A stretch of DNA of 8,046 nucleotides from Verrucomicrobiales bacterium (GTDB lineage: Bacteria; Verrucomicrobiota; Verrucomicrobiia; Limisphaerales; UBA1100), in contig WTHG01000128.1 in NCBI GenBank assembly GCA_011523245.1, forward strand, positions 1 to 8,046, in the 5' to 3' direction. Below the pieces are notes generated by a model. The model was not told where the DNA came from. It made no database searches and saw only the letters and a program-made list of their open reading frames with translations. Below, piece after piece: positions 1 to 5,596 of the stretch. Made by a program: the position numbers and the translations under genes. Each line of letters opens with the position of its first letter. Position 1 is the first letter of the stretch.

Positions 1-48
1 ACTCTATTGAATAAATATATGTGCCAAGATGAAAAGCCAGTGAAAAAA

Positions 49-72
49 CTGTCAACCAACTGACTTGGACAG
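49..72. repeat. Imperfect inverted repeat in the upstream non-coding region
   Basis: The arms CTGT (49-52) plus CCAA (56-59) pair with TTGG (65-68) plus ACAG (69-72), giving eight base pairs with a three-base bulge (53-55) and a five-base loop (60-64). A run of six A (43-48) lies just left of it, so in minus-strand RNA the hairpin would be followed by six U, as in an intrinsic terminator. No minus-strand gene ends here within the window. It could be an operator for the exchanger gene, a terminator-like element, or chance. The rest of 1-157 is AT-rich and holds only weak promoter-like hexamers (TTGGAC at 65-70 with TACCAT at 88-93, 17 bases apart). Confidence 0.3.
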
Positions 73-157
73 ATTGACCATTAGCATTACCATATGCCGC
101 CCAATAAACAACAGGCCGTTTTCTAGAGGAGACATCTCAATTTCTTAACTTAAATCT

Positions 158-1174
158 ATGCCTGATATCGTGGGACATTTGGTGGACATCCACCAATATC
201 AAAAAACCCAGTTCCCTGCCTATGGCGGGCAATACTGGTTTTTAGTTGAGTCTTTAATATTGGGTTTCATCCTCTGCTTTCGCTTAATCCCCCACACCAC
301 CGATCTAATGGTTAATGCCTCAGCAGGTTTGGCGGCAAAGTATTTTGGGAATAAAAGTCGCACACTGGTAATCAACGCCAGCACTAACAATCCTGAATTG
401 GTTAACATGGTGGCCGCCTTTTGTATGCGCAAAGCCGGTGGCGTGGCCAACCCGCTTGGCTCCAATCTGGCGAACATTTACCTGATGTATCTTGTGGCGC
501 CGTTGTTTGTGGTGATGCGCTGGAAACTCAAGGGCGATACCGAGCGACTGCAGCGGTTCAAGGAGTTGATCCGGACCGAACGCAAGTTGATATACCAACA
601 CCTCGGCATGGCGTTCCTGATGTTCGCGTTTTCCATTGCCGGCTTTTGGGTGCTCACGGCTAGCCACCCGTTTGGCGGGCTCACCGAAGGCGTCCAGATT
701 CAGCCCGGCTCATTCCTGATCGCCGCAGCGGTGATTTGCGTCATTGGGATTGTCGCGTTTCAATACTGGAATAAGCGCCTACAGGAACGGGACCCGGAAC
801 TGTTCGAGGCCATCGATGACGAGGAACACACCGAAAGCTGGGGCCAATTCATCGGGGGCACCATCGGTTTGGTGCTCAGTTCCTTTGCGGTCAACTGGCT
901 CTTCCTTGCGTGGACGGAGATTTATCAAGCCCACCTCACCGTGGTCTTGGGCGCCGCCATTTTCACCGGCCTGCATTACTTTGTCGGCGCCCTCATCACC
1001 TCGCTGCCGGAGATGAACGTGGCTGTCGAGGGCTATTCCAAAGCCACCCGTGCTGATCTCAACACCGCCTTGAGCGCTGCCAGCGTGTCCAACATGACCA
1101 ACCTCGCCATTGCTGTGCTGGGTATCCTAATGATCATCGTGCTCCGTGCCGTCGGCGTGGAGCTGGGACTATAA
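158..1174 (+). CDS. Sodium/calcium exchanger (CaCA) superfamily-like membrane protein
   Basis: A 338-residue hydrophobic protein with about eight likely membrane segments, which probably moves Ca2+ or another cation across the cytoplasmic membrane in exchange for Na+ or H+. Two regions resemble the alpha-repeats of the family. The first has NNPELV (PE at residues 79-80) followed by GSNLAN (101-106). The second has TSLPEM (PE at 284-285) followed by SNMTN (311-315). The conserved acidic residue after proline and the SNxxN pattern are the ion-binding signatures of CaCA proteins. Between the halves, at about residues 207-228, lies a hydrophilic acid-rich stretch (ERDPELFEAIDDEE) that may be a cytosolic loop. 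The length suits bacterial exchangers of the YrbG type (about 325 residues). The ATG at 158 has no Shine-Dalgarno at normal spacing; a purine stretch AGAGGAGA at 125-132 is too far away. The first 250 bases are noticeably AT-richer than the rest. It ends seven bases before the methyltransferase start, so the two are probably cotranscribed. The transported ion is unknown. Confidence 0.8.
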   Translation: MPDIVGHLVDIHQYQKTQFPAYGGQYWFLVESLILGFILCFRLIPHTTDLMVNASAGLAAKYFGNKSRTLVINASTNNPELVNMVAAFCMRKAGGVANPLGSNLANIYLMYLVAPLFVVMRWKLKGDTERLQRFKELIRTERKLIYQHLGMAFLMFAFSIAGFWVLTASHPFGGLTEGVQIQPGSFLIAAAVICVIGIVAFQYWNKRLQERDPELFEAIDDEEHTESWGQFIGGTIGLVLSSFAVNWLFLAWTEIYQAHLTVVLGAAIFTGLHYFVGALITSLPEMNVAVEGYSKATRADLNTALSAASVSNMTNLAIAVLGILMIIVLRAVGVELGL

Positions 1175-1181
1175 CGGCAAC

Positions 1182-2219
1182 ATGAACCCCACCCTCACCC
1201 AACAATCCACCACTGATCCCGCGCAGATTTTGCGTTATCGCGACCGGCAATATGCGGCGGAGTTGCTGGCGTCGGCGATTGTGCATTTGGATTTATTTTC
1301 GTGGTTGAAGGAAAATGCCAGTGTCAACACAGAAGCCTTGCGGACACATTTTGATTTTGCGGAACGGCCGGCGGATGTGTTGCTCACCTTGTGCCGGGCA
1401 AATGGCTTCATTGTTACGCACGACGACCAGCATTCGCTCACGGCACTAGCCGAAGAGTTTTTGTGCGGCGATTCGCCATGGAATCTGCGGCCCTATTACA
1501 CGCCGATTCAAGACACGCAAATCACCCAGGATTTCCTCACCGTCCTGCGCACCGGCAAACCAGCCAACTGGCAGGCGCAGGAGGAGGGTAGTGACTGGCA
1601 CGCCTCAATGCTGGATGAAGATTTCGCGCGGGGTTTTACGGAGCTCATGAACTGCCGTGGGCTCGCCTTCGGCCAGAAACTGGCTGCGGCCCTGGAGCCT
1701 CAACTTGCCTCCAAAAAACGCCTGCTCGATGTCGGCGGCGGCTCGGGCATTTACGCCAGCACCATGCTCGCCGCGCAGCCGCAACTCACCGGAGCCGTAC
1801 TTGAGCAACCGCCGGTGGACGCCATTGCCCGTGAGGAGATCGCCCAGCACGGCCTTCAGAAACGGCTGGAGGTCATCAGCACTGACATGTTTGAGAGCAA
1901 CTGGCCCGCGTGTGACGTCCTGCTCTTATCCAACGTGCTGCACGACTGGGATTTCCCCGAGGTCCGCACCCTTTGCGCCAAGGCCGCTGGGGCGTTGGAG
2001 ACCGGGGGTCTTCTGATCATTCACGAAGCCTTTATCCGTGACGACAAAACCGGTCCCCTGCCCGTCGCCGAATATTCCGCCCTGCTCATGAATATTTGCC
2101 AGGGCAAATGCTACACGTCTGCGGAGTACGGCGGCATTTTGGCAGAACTGGATTTCGAGGTCGGCCCCTATATGGATACCATCGCCGATCGCGGCTACAT
2201 GACCGCGGTGAAACGGTAG
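1182..2219 (+). CDS. SAM-dependent O-methyltransferase, acetylserotonin/hydroxyneurosporene type
   Basis: A cytoplasmic 345-residue class I methyltransferase that would transfer a methyl group from S-adenosylmethionine to an oxygen (usually hydroxyl) of a small molecule. The N-terminal part (about residues 8-90, with YRDRQYAAELLASAI and HLDLFSWL) resembles the winged-helix dimerisation domain of plant-type and bacterial O-methyltransferases. The SAM-binding glycine loop DVGGGSG is at 183-189, and the acidic residue at the end of strand 2 is Glu208 (VLEQPP), often Asp in relatives. NVLHDWD includes His254, the position of the usual catalytic base. GGLLIIHEAF follows as the late Rossmann strand. 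The reading frame is open back to a GTG at 1146, but that lies inside the exchanger gene. The ATG at 1182 is preferred because family similarity begins soon after it and it clears the upstream stop. No Shine-Dalgarno is seen. The substrate cannot be read from sequence; an aromatic, quinone or carotenoid-like hydroxyl are family possibilities. Lysine and cysteine methylation are unlikely for this domain arrangement. Confidence 0.88.
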   Translation: MNPTLTQQSTTDPAQILRYRDRQYAAELLASAIVHLDLFSWLKENASVNTEALRTHFDFAERPADVLLTLCRANGFIVTHDDQHSLTALAEEFLCGDSPWNLRPYYTPIQDTQITQDFLTVLRTGKPANWQAQEEGSDWHASMLDEDFARGFTELMNCRGLAFGQKLAAALEPQLASKKRLLDVGGGSGIYASTMLAAQPQLTGAVLEQPPVDAIAREEIAQHGLQKRLEVISTDMFESNWPACDVLLLSNVLHDWDFPEVRTLCAKAAGALETGGLLIIHEAFIRDDKTGPLPVAEYSALLMNICQGKCYTSAEYGGILAELDFEVGPYMDTIADRGYMTAVKR

Positions 2220-2239
2220 CTCTTAATTTACTTAACCTC

Positions 2240-2259
2240 GAGCAAGGTGGAACTTGCTC
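2240..2259 (+). terminator. Perfect 7-bp hairpin between methyltransferase and DUF1080-like gene
   Basis: GAGCAAG (2240-2246) and CTTGCTC (2253-2259) are exact reverse complements around a six-base loop. The hairpin sits 20 bases after the methyltransferase stop and 29 bases before the next start codon. It is followed by CTCCCATTCT rather than a U-run, so it is not a classic intrinsic terminator. It may separate two transcription units, act as an RNA-stability element, or attenuate read-through. Confidence 0.4.
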
Positions 2260-2288
2260 CTCCCATTCTGCCACGGCACACTTTGGCC

Positions 2289-2933
2289 ATGCGGTATTTT
2301 CTTTTTTCACTTTGCTGCGCGGGCGTGGTGTCCGCGGCGGACTTAAGCAAGTTGCCGGTGCTGTTCACCGAAGATTTCGAGAAGGGCCACGGGCGTTGGG
2401 AGACAACGGACGCAGAATCATGGACGCATCGGAAGGTGAACGGCAATCAGGTGTTTGGCATCAATCGGCGCAGCAGCAAATACCGACCTAAGGTACGCAG
2501 CCCGCATCATATTGCGTTGATCAAGGACGTGCAGGTGGCGGATTTCGTGCTAACCTTTCGTGTGAAGAGCACCAAGGATACCGGCGGTCACCGCGATTGC
2601 TGCATATTCTTCAACTGGCAGGATCCGCAGAATTTTTACTACGTGCACCTCGGCGCGCGTCCGGATCCGCATAGCGGGCAAATCATGATCGTCAAAAACG
2701 CCCCCCGCAAGGCGATGACCAACAACAAAAATGATACACCGTGGAAAAACGAGACCTGGCACATGGTGAAGCTTGTCCGTGACTCAAAGGCCGGCACGAT
2801 CACCGTTTATTTTGACGATCTAACCAAGCCGCACATGCAGGTAAGCGACAAGACCTTTGGCAAAGGCCGCATCGGCATCGGATCGTTTGATGACATGAAC
2901 GACTTCGATGATATCCACCTGCGAGGACGCTAG
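2289..2933 (+). CDS. Exported DUF1080-like (3-keto-disaccharide hydrolase-like) jelly-roll protein
   Basis: A 214-residue secreted or periplasmic protein. Residues 1-16 are a short signal peptide (MRYFLFSLCCAGVVSA) with a likely cleavage after Ala16 or Ala17. The rest looks like a single concanavalin-like beta-sandwich. It opens with FTEDFEKGHGRWE, has FYYVHLGARPD in the middle and WHMVKLVRDSKAGTITVYFDD later, and closes with GRIGIGSFDDMNDFDDIHL. This pattern resembles the DUF1080 / 3-keto-disaccharide-hydrolase domain and LamG-like folds that are abundant in PVC bacteria. The family is linked to binding or cleaving sugars, but I cannot point to proven catalytic residues, so enzyme versus lectin stays open. 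An adjacent Cys-Cys pair (HRDCCIFF) is notable. The frame is open back to a GTG at 2247 that falls within the hairpin loop; ATG 2289 is chosen because the signal peptide starts there. The next gene, an exported sulfatase, starts 67 bases downstream, which suggests a shared role in extracytoplasmic glycan processing. Confidence 0.7.
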   Translation: MRYFLFSLCCAGVVSAADLSKLPVLFTEDFEKGHGRWETTDAESWTHRKVNGNQVFGINRRSSKYRPKVRSPHHIALIKDVQVADFVLTFRVKSTKDTGGHRDCCIFFNWQDPQNFYYVHLGARPDPHSGQIMIVKNAPRKAMTNNKNDTPWKNETWHMVKLVRDSKAGTITVYFDDLTKPHMQVSDKTFGKGRIGIGSFDDMNDFDDIHLRGR

Positions 2934-3000
2934 AGGTTGCGGCACAAAAAATAAGTCGGCGGGATTGTCCGTGCTCCGATTTGCAGGCATAGTAAGCGGC

Positions 3001-4353
3001 ATGTTTTCACGGTTATATTGCCTTTTGGCTGGCTGGGTTTTGGTATTGGGCCCGGCCCATGCCGCTTCACCGGAGCTTTCCATTCCCCTGCGCCCCAACG
3101 TAGTACTGATCTTTGTCGACGACCTCGGCTATGGGGACCTCACCTGTTACGGCAACACCAAGATCAAAACACCACATCTCGACCGGTTGGCAAAAGAGGG
3201 TCAGCGTTGGACCAGTTTTTATTCGTCGGGTTCGACCTGCGTTCCCAGTCGCACAGGATTGATGAGCGGAAGACATCCGGCGTTGGTCGGCAAACAAAGA
3301 CTCTCGGCCGCCCCGGAGAAACTCATGCCGGCAATGTTCAAGCGGCAGGGATATGCCACCGCCATTTTGGGAAAATGGCACTTGGCCGGTTACCCCAAAG
3401 ATTTTACGCAAAGCCCCATGCACCCTCTGGAGTGCGGCTTCGATTATCACTTCGGCACGCCCGGCAGCAACGATGTGCCAGCACCGCCTGGCAAACGCCA
3501 GACGCGCGAGGTGTTTGACCAATGCACCAAGTTTAGCTTTCCCGTGCCGCTCATTCGCGGCCGCAAGGTAGTGGAGCATCCAACCAATCAGGAACTGCTC
3601 ACGCGCCGCTACACGGCAGAGGCTGTGAAATGGATTCGCACTCCGCGGGACAAGCCGTTCTTCCTGTACCTCGCTCACAACATGCCGCACGCGCCAATCT
3701 TTGCGTCCAAACAATTTCAGGGCAGCAGCGACGGCGGACGGTACGGAGATGTGATCGAGGAAATCGACTGGTCCGTCGGCCGGGTCATGGCAGCCCTCAA
3801 GCTGGCCAAGCTTGATACCAACACACTCGTCATCTTCACCAGCGACAACGGTCCATGGAGTATGTTCGGCCCGCACGGCGGTACCGCCGGACCATTGCGC
3901 GGCGAGAAAGGCACCTCATGGGAAGGCGGCTATCGCGTGCCAGGCATCTTTCATTGGCCCGGCAAAATCAAACCCGCCACCGTGCCAGGCATGGCAGCCA
4001 ATCTCGATCTCTACGCCACCTTTGCCACGCTCACCGGCGGCCAGCAGCCACGAGAGCTGCCCGGCTATCGGTCGCTTGATCTCACCGAGACCCTCCTGCG
4101 AGGCAAGCCCAGCCCGCGAACACAATGGCTCTTTGCCGGCAGCGCAAAAGCCTTTCGCTCAGGTGATTATAAAATCCATCTCAGCACCAAGGATCGTTCC
4201 TCTCATCCCGACACTCGCCAACGTGAGCCCGCCATCCAGCACGCGAACCCGCTTCTCTTCAACCTTGGCCGTGATCTGGGCGAACGCACTGATCTGTCCG
4301 ACCGCCATCCGGAGATCATCCAGCGGCTGCAAACCGAAATGAAAAAATTTTAA
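3001..4353 (+). CDS. Exported formylglycine-dependent sulfatase (type I, arylsulfatase A-like), sulfatase 1
   Basis: A 450-residue sulfatase that would hydrolyse sulfate esters, probably on a sulfated sugar, outside the cytoplasm. A signal peptide (about residues 1-21, ending GPAHA) precedes the alkaline-phosphatase-like fold. Visible active-site parts are the metal-binding pair Asp40-Asp41 (FVDDLGYGD), the maturation motif CVPSR with Cys80 that becomes formylglycine, Lys125 and His127 in GKWHL, His230 in NMPHAP, Asp282-Asn283 in TSDNG, and Lys303 in RGEKGTSWEGG. All expected catalytic positions are present, so it should be active if a formylglycine-generating enzyme is made elsewhere. The frame is open upstream to an ATG at 2908 that overlaps the DUF1080-like gene; ATG 3001 is chosen because the signal peptide begins there. 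The C-terminus stops just after a RLQTEMKKF helix, a little short of many relatives. It heads a close-packed run with the AhpD-like gene six bases downstream. Whether the true substrate is an aryl sulfate, galactose sulfate or another glycan sulfate is not readable. Confidence 0.93.
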   Translation: MFSRLYCLLAGWVLVLGPAHAASPELSIPLRPNVVLIFVDDLGYGDLTCYGNTKIKTPHLDRLAKEGQRWTSFYSSGSTCVPSRTGLMSGRHPALVGKQRLSAAPEKLMPAMFKRQGYATAILGKWHLAGYPKDFTQSPMHPLECGFDYHFGTPGSNDVPAPPGKRQTREVFDQCTKFSFPVPLIRGRKVVEHPTNQELLTRRYTAEAVKWIRTPRDKPFFLYLAHNMPHAPIFASKQFQGSSDGGRYGDVIEEIDWSVGRVMAALKLAKLDTNTLVIFTSDNGPWSMFGPHGGTAGPLRGEKGTSWEGGYRVPGIFHWPGKIKPATVPGMAANLDLYATFATLTGGQQPRELPGYRSLDLTETLLRGKPSPRTQWLFAGSAKAFRSGDYKIHLSTKDRSSHPDTRQREPAIQHANPLLFNLGRDLGERTDLSDRHPEIIQRLQTEMKKF

Positions 4354-4359
4354 TTTATT

Positions 4360-4644
4360 ATGAACGCACAAGAACTACACGTCATTCAGGCACTGGAAAA
4401 AGCCGGCGCAACCGAACATCTAACTGATCGCGAAAAACACCTCATCGGCCTCGCCGTTACCATCACACGCGGCTGCGGTTTTTGCTCCGGTGGCCGCACG
4501 GAGAAGGCGCTGGCCGACGGGGTTAGCCAGGAAACATTGCAGGCCACCACGGACCTGGTGGCTGCAGTGAATGCCGGCGTCGCCGTGCGCACCATGCTGC
4601 TCGGACTGGAGGGATTGAAGTGTGACGGACCGGAGTGCGCCTAG
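4360..4644 (+). CDS. Small AhpD / carboxymuconolactone decarboxylase-like protein
   Basis: A 94-residue, probably cytoplasmic, all-helical protein of the CMD/AhpD-like superfamily. The core shows LTDREKHLIGLAVTI (about 21-35), then the CxxC motif Cys39-Gly-Phe-Cys42, then TEKALADGVSQETLQ and a helix ending VAAVNAGVAVRTMLLG. In AhpD-type proteins the CxxC is followed four residues later by a histidine that takes part in proton relay. Here that place is Arg46 (CSGGR), so classical alkylhydroperoxidase-reductase chemistry is doubtful, while a disulfide-based redox role remains possible. A second cysteine pair, Cys88 and Cys93, lies in the last seven residues (KCDGPECA) and may form a disulfide or help bind metal. 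It starts six bases after sulfatase 1 and ends two bases before the isomerase-like gene, so it is almost certainly cotranslated with them. There is no Shine-Dalgarno; the leader is AT-rich. The exact function is unknown. Confidence 0.75.
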   Translation: MNAQELHVIQALEKAGATEHLTDREKHLIGLAVTITRGCGFCSGGRTEKALADGVSQETLQATTDLVAAVNAGVAVRTMLLGLEGLKCDGPECA

Positions 4645-4646
4645 CT

Positions 4647-5582
4647 ATGGCGATCCCTCCCTCCCTCCAGCTCGGTTTTGTTTCCGCAATCGTGCCGGAG
4701 CTTTCGCTGGCTGAAGTATTGGCCTTTGCCAAGGCGCAGCGGTTTGCCTGCGTGGAGGCGATGTGCTGGCCACGCGGCAAGGCGGAGCGCAAGTATGCCG
4801 GTATCACGCACGTGGAGGTGGAGCGCTTCACCGCGGCCCAGGCCGACGAGGTGCATGCGCTGTGCGCTCAGCATGGGGTAAATTTGTCGGCCCTAGGCTA
4901 TTACCCTAACCCGCTGGATCCCGATCGCAAAATGGCACGGGCAGCCGTGACGCATCTCAAAAAGGTGATCAAGGCAGCCTCAGTGCTGGGGCTCGATACG
5001 GTAAATACCTTTGTCGGCCGCGACTGGACGCAGAGTGTGGATGCCAACTGGCCGCGCTTTCTCAAGACGTGGCGGCCATTGGTAGCTTTTGCGGAGGATC
5101 ACGGCGTGCGGATTGGTATTGAAAATTGCCCGATGTATTTCACCGGCGACGAATGGCCCGGCGGCAAAAACCTCTTCACCACGCCGGTGATCTGGCGCCG
5201 AGCGTTCAACGATATTGACAGCGATGCCTTTGGGCTCAACTACGATCCCTCGCATTTCGTACTGCAGCACATGGATCCGGCCAGTCCGTTGAAGGAATTT
5301 CAGGAAAAGATTTTCCATTTTCACGCCAAGGACGTGAAGCTCCGCCGCGATCGACTGGATGAGGTGGGGGTGTTTGCCCATCCGTTGGAATGGCATCAAC
5401 CGCGCATCCCCGGCTACGGCGAGATGAATTGGGGCGCGTTCCTCGGCGACCTAATGGAGACCACCTACCGTGGCCCCGTGTGTATCGAAGTGGAGGACGA
5501 TACCTTTGGCAAAACCCTGCGCGGCCGGCAGGAGGCCTTGATCGTCGCCGGCAATCTCCTTCGACCTTACTTCGCCACATAG
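4647..5582 (+). CDS. Sugar phosphate isomerase/epimerase-like TIM-barrel protein
   Basis: A 311-residue cytoplasmic protein (no signal peptide) of the xylose-isomerase-like TIM-barrel / AP-endonuclease-2 superfamily, which includes sugar isomerases, epimerases, inosose dehydratase and eliminases of oxidised sugars. Likely divalent-metal ligands and nearby residues are in the usual strand ends: Glu159 (GIENCPM), Asp200 and His203 (NYDPSHF), His226 (FHAKD) and Glu281 (CIEVEDD). ALGYYPNPLDPD near residue 90 also fits the family. The frame is open to a GTG at 4635 inside the previous gene. ATG 4647 is preferred, with GGAG at 4632-4635 about 11 bases upstream, the only plausible Shine-Dalgarno among the starts here. 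It lies two bases after the AhpD-like stop and 14 bases before sulfatase 2, so it probably acts on a sugar released by the flanking exported enzymes. The exact reaction (isomerisation, epimerisation, dehydration or elimination) cannot be told from sequence, and DNA repair is unlikely given the context. Confidence 0.85.
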   Translation: MAIPPSLQLGFVSAIVPELSLAEVLAFAKAQRFACVEAMCWPRGKAERKYAGITHVEVERFTAAQADEVHALCAQHGVNLSALGYYPNPLDPDRKMARAAVTHLKKVIKAASVLGLDTVNTFVGRDWTQSVDANWPRFLKTWRPLVAFAEDHGVRIGIENCPMYFTGDEWPGGKNLFTTPVIWRRAFNDIDSDAFGLNYDPSHFVLQHMDPASPLKEFQEKIFHFHAKDVKLRRDRLDEVGVFAHPLEWHQPRIPGYGEMNWGAFLGDLMETTYRGPVCIEVEDDTFGKTLRGRQEALIVAGNLLRPYFAT

Positions 5583-5596
5583 ATTTATAAAAAACC

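Noticed and set aside
1..63. Open frame from the left edge ending in TGA at 61-63 (last codons read KPVKKLSTN), possibly the tail of an upstream gene or a 14-residue peptide from the ATG at 19.
   Set aside because: Only 20 codons, low complexity, no recognisable similarity and no ribosome binding site. It cannot be told from chance without the preceding sequence.
65..93. Sigma-70-like promoter TTGGAC - 17 bases - TACCAT.
   Set aside because: Both hexamers match the consensus poorly (3 and 4 of 6) and the better TTGACC at 74-79 has no -10 partner, so I mention it only as a weak possibility.
94..126. Ten-codon ORF (ATG at 94) ahead of the exchanger gene, a possible leader peptide.
   Set aside because: Too short, no ribosome binding site and no regulatory codon pattern or attenuator hairpin after it.
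1146..1181. GTG start at 1146 extending the methyltransferase by 12 residues.
   Set aside because: It would overlap the exchanger gene by 29 bases and the extra residues do not look like the family; the ATG at 1182 fits better.
2908..3000. ATG at 2908 extending sulfatase 1 by 31 residues.
   Set aside because: It would bury the clear signal peptide that begins at 3001 and overlap the DUF1080-like gene.
3067..3876. Long minus-strand open frame of 269 codons opposite sulfatase 1.
   Set aside because: It lies wholly inside a strongly supported sulfatase gene, has no recognisable domain, and is rich in Arg, Ala, Gly and His as expected for the reverse of GC-biased codons.
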